A stretch of DNA of 64,000 bases from Ewingella americana ATCC 33852 (GCF_000735345.1 NZ_JMPJ01000076.1:1-64000); one strand, 5' to 3'. Counted from the first letter of the stretch, positions 40,983 to 49,672 are shown. Notes: generated by a model not told the origin, from the letters alone. Translations and numbers: made by a program.

Positions 40983-41966
40983 TTAAGGCACCAGCACGAT
41001 ACGTCCATTCAGGGCGCGGCTTTCCATGAGCTCATGGGCTTGAACGGCTTTATCGAAAGTCAGGGTGTCAATGACGATTTCACCAAGCCCAGCCTCGACG
41101 GATATCAACGCGGCCCGCAGCGCGGGTTGGACAAGCTGAGGGTTCTTTCGCAAGTAAGCCCCCGCGTTGTAGCCCGTTACTGTCATGCTCCCCAGCCACA
41201 AATCATTGGTTTTAACCTGATGGCTCCAATCCCCACTAGCATTCCCAGCGACGATAAGCCGACTGCCGGGCTGCATCAGGGAAAAGCTATGGCTGCGCAC
41301 TACTCCACCCACTGGGTCAATAACCACATCAAATCTTTCATTATTAAGGGCATCCGGCAGCTGGCCAGAATCCACAATGTGGTCGTAAGGCAAAAGCGTA
41401 TTGGCTGCGGCTTCTAATTTACTCGCGCGGACTGTCCCCACCACCCGTGATGCGCCGAGCTGTTTTGCTATTCCGGGGAAAGCAGCTGAGAACCCACCGA
41501 GCGCGCCGTGGACCAGCACACTTTCGCCCAGTTGCAGACGAGCCACGCTGGTCAGCGCAACATAGGCCATAGCCGCATTGGGGATAACCGAAACGGCTAG
41601 CGCAGAATCAATGTCTGACGCTTCGATAGACAATACGAATGCCGCTTTGGCGACGAAAATTGACGCATAGCCTCCGGTACCAGACCCGTCCGACATAGAA
41701 ACCACTCTCTCCCCGACGCGCAAGTCAGTGACCCCAGCCCCAACCTCGCGAACTCTGCCTACCACCTCTAGCCCCGGCACGAAAGGCGGGTGCGCCATAC
41801 CGGGTAAATCTTTAAACGCCCCCTGTCGGAAATAGATGTCCACCAACCCGACGGCGGCATGAGAGACATCAATGGTTATCTCGCCGGGACCGGGTGTTGG
41901 GTCGGCTAGATCATTCAAAGCAAGAACGTCTGGGCCGCCAAACTGGGTGACTTGTATCGCTTTCAT
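40983..41966 (-). CDS. Quinone-oxidoreductase-like MDR-family dehydrogenase
   Basis: A 327-residue NAD(P)H-dependent enzyme of the zinc-independent medium-chain dehydrogenase/reductase branch (QOR-like). It starts MKAIQVTQFGGPDVL, followed by the catalytic-domain pattern VGLVDIYFRQGAFK and PFVPGLEVVGRVREVGAGV. The nucleotide-binding domain has VLVHGALGGFSAAFPGIAKQLGA near residues 145-168. The zinc-ligand Cys/His residues of alcohol dehydrogenases are absent. The ATG at 41966 has AAGGAA upstream. A divergent TetR gene and two dyads between them indicate repression of this gene by that TetR. Confidence 0.9.
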   Translation of the reverse strand: MKAIQVTQFGGPDVLALNDLADPTPGPGEITIDVSHAAVGLVDIYFRQGAFKDLPGMAHPPFVPGLEVVGRVREVGAGVTDLRVGERVVSMSDGSGTGGYASIFVAKAAFVLSIEASDIDSALAVSVIPNAAMAYVALTSVARLQLGESVLVHGALGGFSAAFPGIAKQLGASRVVGTVRASKLEAAANTLLPYDHIVDSGQLPDALNNERFDVVIDPVGGVVRSHSFSLMQPGSRLIVAGNASGDWSHQVKTNDLWLGSMTVTGYNAGAYLRKNPQLVQPALRAALISVEAGLGEIVIDTLTFDKAVQAHELMESRALNGRIVLVP

Positions 41967-42006
41967 ATAATTTCCTTCACAAGGGTGTGGTGCAATTAAT
42001 TTCATA

Positions 42007-42077
42007 TTAACGCATCACTAGGTGCGTTAACTCAAACTAGCACAGCTTTTGCTGTAACGCACCTTATGATGTGTTAA
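42007..42077. promoter_or_regulatory. Two related TetR operators between divergent genes
   Basis: Site 1 (42007-42030): TTAACGCA, 8 bases, TGCGTTAA, with perfect 8-bp arms. Site 2 (42054-42077): GTAACGCA...TGTGTTAA, a close imperfect copy. They start 47 bp apart and sit next to the MDR start (site 1) and the TetR start (site 2), as expected for a repressor controlling both promoters. Confidence 0.72.
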
Positions 42078-42086
42078 ATTTGTGAG

Positions 42087-42728
42087 ATGAAAGAGAGAGC
42101 CCGTTCCACAGAAGATAAACAGCAGCGCTCGGAAGCCCTGTTGGATGCAGCGGAGTCCCTGGCGATTGAGCTGGGCGGTATTCGTTTTCTTACCGTCGCT
42201 GCGGTAACCGATCGCGCAGGTTTACATCGCACGGGTGCGCGCCGCTACTATGCGAATAAAGAGGAATTACTGCTGGAACTGGCTGAGCGTGGATGGGAAA
42301 GATGGCGAGACGCGATAAAAAGTCGCCATTTCGCCCCCCATGAACTCACACCAACCCAAGTCGCAGATCTGGTAACCGACACCATCATTTCCCTTCCGGT
42401 TTTTTGCGACCTGCTGACTCACGTTACCCTGAGTCTGGAAGGAGGAGTTGATATCGAACGAGCACGTCAGTTCAAAACCAATGCGTTTTTGGCGCATGAC
42501 GAGATTGTCAGTAGTCTTGCCTCCTCTAGCAGCATGACCACTGAACAACTGCAAAATTTGATTGCTGCCACTATTATGCTCGCCGCTGGCTTCTGGCAGG
42601 TATCACACCCTACGCCAACCCTCTCCCGTCTTTATGAGCAGGTTCCACAATGGGGGCACGTTGCGCTGGATTTTGGCCCGCGACTGCGACATTTATTGCG
42701 AGCCACCGCGACTGGACTTGCAAATTAA
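42087..42728 (+). CDS. TetR-family transcriptional repressor
   Basis: A 213-residue repressor. The N-terminal HTH is at about residues 15-62 (EALLDAAESLAIELGGIRFLTVAAVTDRAGLHRTGARRYYANKEELLLELAE), with the recognition helix AGLHRTGARRYYANKEE typical of TetR proteins. The ligand domain is helical. It lies 9 bases downstream of one of two twin operators and diverges from the MDR dehydrogenase gene. No gene follows for about 640 bp. Confidence 0.9.
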   Translation: MKERARSTEDKQQRSEALLDAAESLAIELGGIRFLTVAAVTDRAGLHRTGARRYYANKEELLLELAERGWERWRDAIKSRHFAPHELTPTQVADLVTDTIISLPVFCDLLTHVTLSLEGGVDIERARQFKTNAFLAHDEIVSSLASSSSMTTEQLQNLIAATIMLAAGFWQVSHPTPTLSRLYEQVPQWGHVALDFGPRLRHLLRATATGLAN

Positions 42729-42917
42729 GTAAGTTGTAAGTTGGCAGACTAAGCATTAAAAATATTCTATTTAGCAAAGTAGAACTATTCTTATCTTTAT
42801 GTAGATATATCAATGGGTAATAAAAATAGTCTGCCAAATAAAGTCCTCTTAATGACTCTACTAATCTAATGACTTAACCCACCAGCAAGGGAAAAACAAT
42901 TGAAACATCAAGTTCCC

Positions 42918-42949
42918 CGCACCTTGTAGTCCCCGATCTACAAGGTGCG
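42918..42949. repeat. Perfect 12-bp inverted repeat in a gene-poor gap
   Basis: CGCACCTTGTAG (42918-42929) and CTACAAGGTGCG (42938-42949) flank the 8-base loop TCCCCGAT. It lies in the 42729-43372 gap, downstream of the TetR gene and of the degenerate minus-strand frame, between convergent reading directions, so it may terminate transcripts even though T-runs are weak. Confidence 0.5.
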
Positions 42950-43047
42950 ATGAGTCTTCTTATTCTGCGATTATTCCTAATAATGTTTAATGAAACCCTG
43001 TCTATGTAAGACCCCCCCTAAATAAGGGCGCGTTTTTCTTACCTACC

Positions 43048-43345
43048 TCAATTAACTGAGGTATCGAGAAAACACTTCCTAACCCGCTGATCCTCATAGC
43101 AGTCAAGCTCTTCAAGATTCGGCCTCATCGCTGCTGCATTGATCTCCACGGGTTCAATCGCATCCTATGGTTCTGCCTGAATCCAATCCACGATATCCCC
43201 TTTATCGATTAAGCCAGCGTACCCTCATATAAAAGAAGATCGGATTAGTTTTAACTTCTGCCCACACTTAAATTCTTACAATATTTGTTGTCCCTTCAGC
43301 ATCAAGCTCCCGAGCAGTGATTACACTTATCCGTACAAAGAGTGT
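43048..43345 (-). pseudogene. Degenerate coding remnant, unknown protein(s)
   Basis: The minus strand carries protein-like stretches broken by stops. From 43224 down to 43048 it reads GLIDKGDIVDWIQAEP, a TAG at 43165-43167, then DAIEPVEINAAAMRPN and LEELDCYEDQRVRKCF, ending at a TGA. Just upstream, in another frame, is VRISVITARELDAEGTTNIVRI followed by a stop. The acidic, domain-like composition is unusual for non-coding DNA. I recognise no family with certainty; small toxin-antitoxin proteins came to mind. It may be one or two decayed small genes. It sits directly upstream of ydeP. Confidence 0.35.
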
Positions 43346-43372
43346 GTTTCACCTCTATTTAAAGGAGTTTTT

Positions 43373-45649
43373 ATGGCTAAGAAAAGACGCGCAGTTCCCG
43401 GCATACATCCCTACGACGGGCCTGCAGGTGGCTGGGGAGCGTTGAAAGCGACGGCTATTGCCGTGCGTACACAAATGGACAATTTGACCGCGCCGGCCAC
43501 GCTGCTTCGTACCAATCAGCCCGATGGTTTTGATTGTCCGGGCTGCGCATGGCCAGATAAAGAGCAGCACTCGACGTTCCAGTTTTGTGAAAATGGCGCC
43601 AAGGCCGTCACGTGGGAAGCAACCAGTAAACGCGTTAAGCCGGAGTTTTTGGCCCAGAATACGGTTACCTCACTGCTGCAAAAATCGGACTACGAGTTAG
43701 AAAATTTTGGTCGTTTGACCCATCCATTGGTTTACGACAGTGAAACAGATACGCTGCGCCCCGTTGAGTGGGAAACTGCCTTTAACCGTATCGCAGAGGT
43801 GTTGCAGGGACTCCAGTCACCCGATGAAGCAGAGTTTTATACTTCCGGGCGAGCCTCAAACGAAGCCGCCTATATGTTTCAACTCTTTGCCCGCGAATAC
43901 GGCACCAATAACTTCCCCGACTGCTCCAATATGTGCCACGAGGCCACCAGTGTCGGCTTGCCCTTCTCTATCGGCATTGGTAAAGGCACCGTCTCCCTTG
44001 ACGACTTTGATGAAACCGAACTGGTTATCTCGATGGGACATAATCCCGGCACTAACCATCCACGCATGATGGGGACGCTGCACGAGTTGGCGAAAAAAAA
44101 TGTGCCAATCGTGGTTCTTAACCCCCTGCGTGAGCGCGCACTTGAACGATTTGCCGACCCGCAAAATGTGATAGAAATGGCGACCTATAGCTCCACCGAC
44201 ATCGCCTCAAACTATTTTCAGGTTAGAGCCGGTGGTGACGCCGCCGCGCTGAAAGGGATAATCAAGGCGCTGCTGCAGCTTGAGCAGCTCAAAGGTGACG
44301 TGCTAGATAAAGACTTTATTGCCGCTCATACTCAGGGTTTTGAAGCATTAAGCGCCGATATAGACGCCACAGACTGGGCTGAAATAGAAAAAGAGAGTGG
44401 CCTGCTTCGTCAGAATCTCGAACAAATTGCTGAACTTTATGCCAAATCTAAGGCCACTATCGTGACCTACGGGATGGGAATTACCCAGCATAATAAGGGC
44501 ACTGCCAACGTTCGCTTAATCGCCGACCTGCTGCTGATGCGCGGCAATATGGGCAAGCCCGGTGCGGGTATTTGTCCTTTACGCGGTCACTCAAACGTTC
44601 AGGGCAATAGAACTGTTGGGATCACAGAGAAACCATCGGCGGCATTTTTAGAAAAGATTGAGCAAGTTTTTGGTTTTATTCCGCCTAAAAAGCACGGCCA
44701 CGATGCGGTTAAAGCCATGCAGGCGATGGTTGAAGGTACGGCCAAGGTGCTCATCTGCCTCGGTGGTAATCTGGCGGTCGCGCTCCCCGACCCTGAAAAA
44801 TGCTTTCCGGCTATGAAAACCCTCGATTTAAGTGTGCATGTCGGCACCAAGTTAAATCGTTCTCACCTGCTGGTTGCAAAAGAAACGTATATTTTGCCCT
44901 GCTTGGGGCGAACCGAACTTGATTTGCAGGCCAGCGGAAGACAATCCGTTACTGTTGAGGACTCAATGTCGATGGTGCACGCGTCGTCCGGCAAGCTCAA
45001 ACCTGCTTCCGATATGCTGCTTTCCGAGCCCGCTATCGTTGCCGGTATGGCCAAGGCCACCTTGCCTGACAGTAAAGTCCCATGGATGGAGTTGGTCGCC
45101 AACTACAGTATTGTGCGTGATCTCATCGAAAAAACCGTGCCAGGTTTTGATAATTACAATGAACGAATTGCCACCCCCGGTGGATTCCGTATGCCCCTGC
45201 CTCCAACGGAGCGCAAATGGACTACGGCCTCAGGTAAAGCCATGTTCTCGGTATTTGAGGGAGTTAATGAGGACACGCTGGTTGAAGGTGATGATGTGTT
45301 GCGCATGATTACGTTGCGCAGTCACGACCAATATAATACGACGATTTATGCGTTGGATGATCGGTACCGTGGCGTATTTGGCCGCCGGGATATCTTGTTT
45401 ATGAGCGATGCCGATCTTGATAAGCGCGGTCTCGAACACGGTGATTTAGTGGATATTGAAACCATGGTAGCGGGCAGCAGTCTGCGTTTGGAAAATATGA
45501 CGGTCATTGCCTATAACATCGCTCCAGGCTCCGTTGGGGCTTATTATCCAGAGGCAAACATACTCATCCCATTGGACTATATAGACAAGCAGAGTGGCAC
45601 GCCGTCTTATAAATCTGTACCGGTCAGGGTAACTCGGCATGCCGGGTAA
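43373..45649 (+). CDS. ydeP: YdeP-like molybdopterin oxidoreductase
   Basis: A 758-residue FdhF/BisC-type molybdopterin enzyme, the same length as E. coli YdeP, which contributes to acid resistance under EvgA control. The N-terminus has Cys55 and Cys58 in FDCPGCAWPD, where related enzymes hold an Fe-S cluster. The molybdopterin-binding core shows EFYTSGRASNEAAYMFQLFAREYGTNNFPDCSNMCHE, then GHNPGTNHPRMM, then GANIRL-like GTANVRLIADLLLMRGNMGKPGAGICPLRGHSNVQGNRT. The C-terminal domain ends with ITLRSHDQYNTTIYALDDRYRGVFGRRDI. The true substrate of this subgroup is not established. AAAGGAG precedes the ATG, and a terminator follows. Monocistronic. Confidence 0.9.
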   Translation: MAKKRRAVPGIHPYDGPAGGWGALKATAIAVRTQMDNLTAPATLLRTNQPDGFDCPGCAWPDKEQHSTFQFCENGAKAVTWEATSKRVKPEFLAQNTVTSLLQKSDYELENFGRLTHPLVYDSETDTLRPVEWETAFNRIAEVLQGLQSPDEAEFYTSGRASNEAAYMFQLFAREYGTNNFPDCSNMCHEATSVGLPFSIGIGKGTVSLDDFDETELVISMGHNPGTNHPRMMGTLHELAKKNVPIVVLNPLRERALERFADPQNVIEMATYSSTDIASNYFQVRAGGDAAALKGIIKALLQLEQLKGDVLDKDFIAAHTQGFEALSADIDATDWAEIEKESGLLRQNLEQIAELYAKSKATIVTYGMGITQHNKGTANVRLIADLLLMRGNMGKPGAGICPLRGHSNVQGNRTVGITEKPSAAFLEKIEQVFGFIPPKKHGHDAVKAMQAMVEGTAKVLICLGGNLAVALPDPEKCFPAMKTLDLSVHVGTKLNRSHLLVAKETYILPCLGRTELDLQASGRQSVTVEDSMSMVHASSGKLKPASDMLLSEPAIVAGMAKATLPDSKVPWMELVANYSIVRDLIEKTVPGFDNYNERIATPGGFRMPLPPTERKWTTASGKAMFSVFEGVNEDTLVEGDDVLRMITLRSHDQYNTTIYALDDRYRGVFGRRDILFMSDADLDKRGLEHGDLVDIETMVAGSSLRLENMTVIAYNIAPGSVGAYYPEANILIPLDYIDKQSGTPSYKSVPVRVTRHAG

Positions 45650-45674
45650 TTCGATACTGAAGATTTTGTCACTC

Positions 45675-45704
45675 ATAATGCCGCACTTTGTGCGGCATTA
45701 TTTT
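45675..45704 (+). terminator. Intrinsic terminator after ydeP
   Basis: A perfect 12-bp stem, ATAATGCCGCAC (45675-45686) with GTGCGGCATTAT (45690-45701), a TTT loop and a short T-run. Confidence 0.9.
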
Positions 45705-45737
45705 GACTGCATATTGATAAACCAGACCTACCAGCAG

Positions 45738-46226
45738 TTAAAAAGGCAAAACCAAACCAATCGCGGCGTTCTGCTCAGGAGAGGCCAACTGGTAACCATA
45801 GCGCTGGGCGGCGGTAAACAGATTTGCCATATCTTCCGGGGCCGGGGGCGCGAAGGTGTCCGACGGCGGTTTGCCAATTTCCAAGAAGAAATCCTTCATC
45901 TTATTGGTGGTCACAATCAGGATGCTGGCCTCTTGGTCAGATACGTTTCGCCACGCGTGATCTTTGCCATTTTTAATATCTAAAACCCCGCCTTGATTCA
46001 GTTCCTGCCACTCACCGTCCACAAATCCTTGCACCACGCCAGCCAGAATATAAAAAGTTTCCCGGTCTTGGTGGCTGTGCAGCGGGATAGCAACACCCGG
46101 CCCAATGGTTGCTAATAACACTGAGTAATCATCATCTTGGCTATCGGTTGGGGTTAGGACTTTTATTTTTGGCCCGAGAACATCCAGCCAGTCTGCATTA
46201 TTATTGATAAGTTGAGCGTTAATCAT
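45738..46226 (-). CDS. Cupin-domain protein
   Basis: A 162-residue beta-barrel protein. The cupin motif 1 is visible as PLHSHQDRETFYILAGVVQGFVDGEW (two His and a Glu as metal ligands, about residues 53-78). Motif 2 is weaker, HAWRNVSDQEASILIV (about 90-105). Single-domain cupins may be dioxygenases, isomerases or binding proteins, so no reaction is assigned. AGGTGAAG precedes the ATG. It diverges from the MarR-GNAT gene, and a MarR-type dyad lies in the shared upstream region about 215 bp away. Confidence 0.85.
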   Translation of the reverse strand: MINAQLINNNADWLDVLGPKIKVLTPTDSQDDDYSVLLATIGPGVAIPLHSHQDRETFYILAGVVQGFVDGEWQELNQGGVLDIKNGKDHAWRNVSDQEASILIVTTNKMKDFFLEIGKPPSDTFAPPAPEDMANLFTAAQRYGYQLASPEQNAAIGLVLPF

Positions 46227-46438
46227 TTCTTCACCTGATGAGTGGAGGTACAGCTAAAAATGGCGGGATGCCAAACCCAATGCGAAAGCGTGAAACCTCA
46301 AAATTTGTAGATTCTTTGCGCGGAGTTTCAATCCACCACGACAATATAAGAGGGCGATTTTTTCCAGTAGCGGCGATTTGAAAGCATTTATTTCCTGCAT
46401 CCCTGCTACGCCATATTGACGGCTTAGGTGATGATATG

Positions 46439-46453
46439 GTTGTATTATACAAC
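46439..46453. promoter_or_regulatory. Perfect palindrome upstream of MarR-GNAT gene, probable operator
   Basis: GTTGTAT-T-ATACAAC (46439-46453) is a perfect dyad of 7-bp arms around one base. Size and symmetry fit MarR operators. It lies 23 bases before the MarR-GNAT start codon, where it would overlap the promoter, and suggests autoregulation. Confidence 0.65.
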
Positions 46454-46475
46454 TTTATTTTCGAGGTCGTTTCCC

Positions 46476-47429
46476 ATGAGTTCAGAAACCCAAATAGTCG
46501 AAGAAATCCGCGTGGCATCGCGCAAAATGGTGCGAGAGTTGGGTTTTATGAATAACACGCTGGCCGCCACCCAATACTCCCCGTCGGTGGTTCACACCCT
46601 GCTCGAAGTGGAAAACCATGGCTCCATGACGGCGGCGCAGCTGGTGCAAATCCTCGGGCTTGAGAAGTCGAGCGTCAGCCGAATGCTGACTAAGCTGGTG
46701 AGCGCCGGTGAGTTGCAAGAAACGCCGTCGGCCGACGACGCGCGGATCAAGCAGCTTAGCCTCACGACGCAGGGCAAGAAAACCGTAAAAATAATAAACA
46801 ATTACGGCAGCCAGCAGGTAACCGGTGCCCTGCAAAAGATGAATTCCCTCCAGCAGCAGACTGTCTCACAGGGGCTGAGGTTCTATGCCGAGGCGCTGAA
46901 AGCCTGCCGCAAAGAGAGCGAACCGGACACTCAAAGTCAACTAGAGATTGTTTGTGGCTACCACCCCGGAATGATTGGTCGCATCACTGAAATGCACGGC
47001 AGCTATTACGCCAGAGAGCACGATTTTGGCAGCTTTTTTGAAGCCAAAGTGGCGGCGGGACTGGCCGAGTTTGCCGGGCGTCTGGATAAGCCCGGTAATC
47101 AGATTTGGCTGGCGATGTTGAATGGCCGCATTGTTGGCTCAGTAGCAATTGACGGCGAAGATCTGGGGAACGGTGATGGGCATCTGCGCTGGTTTATCCT
47201 CGACGATGGCTGTCGAGGCAGCGGCGCGGGCAGAAAGCTAATTGCCGCCGCGATGCAATTTTGTGATGAGCAAGCCTTCCCGGCGGTCCAGCTGTGGACC
47301 TTCAATAAACTCACCGCCGCGCGGCGTTTATATGAGTCCTTTGGCTTTGAACTGGCGAAAGAGTGGCAAGGCGATCAGTGGGGAAGCACTATCACCGAGC
47401 AGCAGTTTACTCGGGCCAGACGCGCATAG
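46476..47429 (+). CDS. MarR-GNAT fusion: regulator with acetyltransferase domain
   Basis: A 317-residue two-domain protein. The N-terminal MarR winged helix (about residues 1-140) shows HTLLEVENHGSMTAAQLVQILGLEKSSVSRMLTKLVSAGELQE and ARIKQLSLTTQGKKT. The C-terminal GNAT domain (about 155-315) has VCGYHPGMIGRITEMHGSYYARE and the acetyl-CoA loop DDGCRGSGAGRKLIAAAM. This fused architecture is a known bacterial family. The start at 46476 (GAGG upstream) is preferred over 46428, which lies before the operator. It ends inside the convergent TetR gene (23-base overlap). Confidence 0.9.
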   Translation: MSSETQIVEEIRVASRKMVRELGFMNNTLAATQYSPSVVHTLLEVENHGSMTAAQLVQILGLEKSSVSRMLTKLVSAGELQETPSADDARIKQLSLTTQGKKTVKIINNYGSQQVTGALQKMNSLQQQTVSQGLRFYAEALKACRKESEPDTQSQLEIVCGYHPGMIGRITEMHGSYYAREHDFGSFFEAKVAAGLAEFAGRLDKPGNQIWLAMLNGRIVGSVAIDGEDLGNGDGHLRWFILDDGCRGSGAGRKLIAAAMQFCDEQAFPAVQLWTFNKLTAARRLYESFGFELAKEWQGDQWGSTITEQQFTRARRA

Positions 47430-48021
47430 CGTTGTCGACCAGCGCCAGCATGGTCTCTTTCGACGCGCCCTCTTTGGCTTTGATCGACATGCCATTTAGC
47501 AGGGTGCTGAAGAAGCTGGCTAAGGCAGCCGGGTCGGCGGTTTTCGGCACATCGCCGTCGACCATGCCCAGCTCAATGCGGCCTCTAAGCGCACATTCGG
47601 TCTCATAGCGGGCGGCTTTCACCGCCTTTTGGGCGGGAGAAGTGGACGGGCAGGAGTTCACCGTCGAGACCACCAGCATGCAGCCCGGCGGGTTTTCTGG
47701 GCTGACATATCGCTCGGCGGCTTCCCGCAAAATACGCTCAATGGCGGCCTTGGCGGTGACTTCTTTACAGGCTTCCACCTGATAATGGCCCGGCCCTTTG
47801 ATATAGCGATCCACCGACTCCAGAAACAGCCGCTCTTTGTCACCAAAGGTGCTGTAGACGCTTGGCGTGGTGATTTGCATCGCCTCGAGCAGTTCAGCCA
47901 TCGACGTGGTTTCGTAGCCATGCAGCCAGAACAGGCGCATGGCCTGCTCCAGCACGGCTTCGCGGTCGAAGGACTTAGGTCTGCCGCGTTTCTTTAATGT
48001 GGAGGATTTTTCTGTGTTCAT
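47407..48021 (-). CDS. TetR-family transcriptional repressor
   Basis: A 204-residue repressor starting MNTEKSSTLKKRGRPKSFDREAVLEQAMRLFWLHGYETTSMAELLEAMQITTPSVYSTFGDKERLF (HTH about residues 17-62). The ligand domain has YVSPENPPGCMLVVSTVNS near 102, a Cys-containing motif common in the NemR/AcrR-like group controlling efflux. The ATG at 48021 is preferred to an in-frame start at 48057. It lies 60 bp downstream of the MFS gene on the same strand and probably shares its transcript, with control exerted at the dyad upstream of the MFS gene. Confidence 0.9.
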   Translation of the reverse strand: MNTEKSSTLKKRGRPKSFDREAVLEQAMRLFWLHGYETTSMAELLEAMQITTPSVYSTFGDKERLFLESVDRYIKGPGHYQVEACKEVTAKAAIERILREAAERYVSPENPPGCMLVVSTVNSCPSTSPAQKAVKAARYETECALRGRIELGMVDGDVPKTADPAALASFFSTLLNGMSIKAKEGASKETMLALVDNAMRVWPE

Positions 48022-48080
48022 AGCCTCAATTCTAAAAGATGCCGCCAGACGCAGCAAGCGGCGGCCCTTGCTGGGATAAC

Positions 48081-49277
48081 TTAGCGCACAGCGGGCCGTG
48101 GCCGGGTAAAGAGCACAATAACCGAGGCCAGCAAGGCGAGGATCCCGCCGAGCATAAAGGCGCTGCTGGTGCCGATACTGTCAGCCAGCACGCCGCCGAA
48201 GAACGCGCCGCTCGCCAGCGAAATCTGGAAGATAAACACGATCAATGAGGATCCGGTTTCAAACTGCTCTGGCGCGGCCTGATAAACCCAGATATTCAAA
48301 CATATCGGCAGAGCACCAAACGCCAGCCCCCAGAGGACGATCAGGGTTGACGCGGTCAGCGCGCTGTTGCTGAGCTGAGAAGCGCCGACCACCGCCACGC
48401 CCATAATCAGTAAACAGGCCAGAAGCGTGTGCTTGACGCCAACGCCCTTCACCATCACTTCCGTCAGAAAAGTCCCGACCAACCCCGCGATACCATAAGC
48501 CATCAGCAACAGGGAGAGATTTGAGGCCGAGAGCCCGACCTGAAAACGCAGCCACGGCTCGAGGTAGGTATAGGCGGAGAACTGCGCGGCGGCCATGAAT
48601 AAGGCGATGATCAAGCCATAACGCACACCGGCGATTTTCGCCACGCTAAACATCGTGCTGACTTTGATCGACTGCTTGGCTGGCAGCGAGGGCAGCGTCG
48701 CCCATTGCAGCAGAAACACCCCAACGGCCAGCGCGGTGTTCAGGGTGAACGCCATCCGCCAGCCAAAAAGTTCACCGATAAATGCCCCGGCGGGAACGCC
48801 TGCGACCGTCCCCACCGCCACGCCAGCAGAAATCAGCGACGTAGCCCTCGCCCCCTGCTCGTCGGCCACTAATCGACGCCCTGCCGGAATGGCGAATGAC
48901 CAAAAACCACCCACCGCAACACCCAAAATGATACGACCGATCAGCAAAACCCCAAAAGAGGGCGCGAGCATCGCCGCCGCGTTGGAAAGAATCACCATCG
49001 CGGATAAGAACAGCAGCAGAGTGCGGCGATTCAGCTGGCGGGAAAACAGCAGCAACAGGATCGCAGAGGCAGCGGCTGCCAGCCCCGGTAGCATCACCGC
49101 CAGCCCTGCCCGCCCCTCGCTGACATTCAGCGAATGAGCAATCGGCGTCAGTAAGCCTATGGGCAAGAATTCAGTATTAATCAGAACAAAGGTTCCGAAG
49201 GCGAGTGAAATGACACTCAACCATCGTTTGAAAGCAGAGGCGTTCGGCTGGGCGTCAAGGGAAGTGCACTCAGTCAT
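48081..49277 (-). CDS. MFS efflux transporter, DHA1 family (sugar-efflux/AraJ-like)
   Basis: A 398-residue, 12-helix inner-membrane exporter. FVLINTEFLPIGLLTPIAHSLNVSEGRAGLAV in the first loop matches the DHA1 group with SotB/YdhP/AraJ. LILLFSRQLNRRTLLLFLSAM is the motif A region, and GVAVGGFWSFAIPAGRRLV and AGVAVGTVAGVPAGAFIGE follow (motif C region). It probably exports sugars or drugs. A 14-of-16 dyad lies 85 bp upstream of its start. The TetR gene directly downstream is the likely repressor. Confidence 0.9.
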   Translation of the reverse strand: MTECTSLDAQPNASAFKRWLSVISLAFGTFVLINTEFLPIGLLTPIAHSLNVSEGRAGLAVMLPGLAAAASAILLLLFSRQLNRRTLLLFLSAMVILSNAAAMLAPSFGVLLIGRIILGVAVGGFWSFAIPAGRRLVADEQGARATSLISAGVAVGTVAGVPAGAFIGELFGWRMAFTLNTALAVGVFLLQWATLPSLPAKQSIKVSTMFSVAKIAGVRYGLIIALFMAAAQFSAYTYLEPWLRFQVGLSASNLSLLLMAYGIAGLVGTFLTEVMVKGVGVKHTLLACLLIMGVAVVGASQLSNSALTASTLIVLWGLAFGALPICLNIWVYQAAPEQFETGSSLIVFIFQISLASGAFFGGVLADSIGTSSAFMLGGILALLASVIVLFTRPRPAVR

Positions 49278-49361
49278 AAAAGATCCCGAAGATTTATAAG
49301 TGGAAGAAAGTTCATTTACGCCGCTATAAAACGAGATTCAGACAAAATCGTCAAGACATTT

Positions 49362-49377
49362 CGTAATGATCGTTACG
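49362..49377. promoter_or_regulatory. Probable TetR operator upstream of MFS gene
   Basis: CGTAATGATCGTTACG (49362-49377) is palindromic at 14 of 16 positions and lies 85 bp before the MFS start on the minus strand. The rest of the 49278-49672 gap holds no clear gene. Confidence 0.55.
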
Positions 49378-49672
49378 TTATTATTTAGCTGATTATTCGC
49401 TAAGTCACTGCCCACGCTTTGCCAACACACCCACCCTGCTAAAGCTTGCCCCAAAGGGGCTCTGGCGCTATTGCGCCCGCCAAACTTACAGGTTGCACTT
49501 ACAGGAAATCTTTCCACGTATGAGTATGTTGTAACTAATATTGCTGTGTTAAAAACGGTGATGAAAGCCACGGTTTTGAAGTCACGAACTTTTATGATGT
49601 ATGCTCAAAGAGAGGCTAGGATAGCCGCCGTCACCTGTGTTTTTGGACAATTATTCCTAAAGGATCACTATC

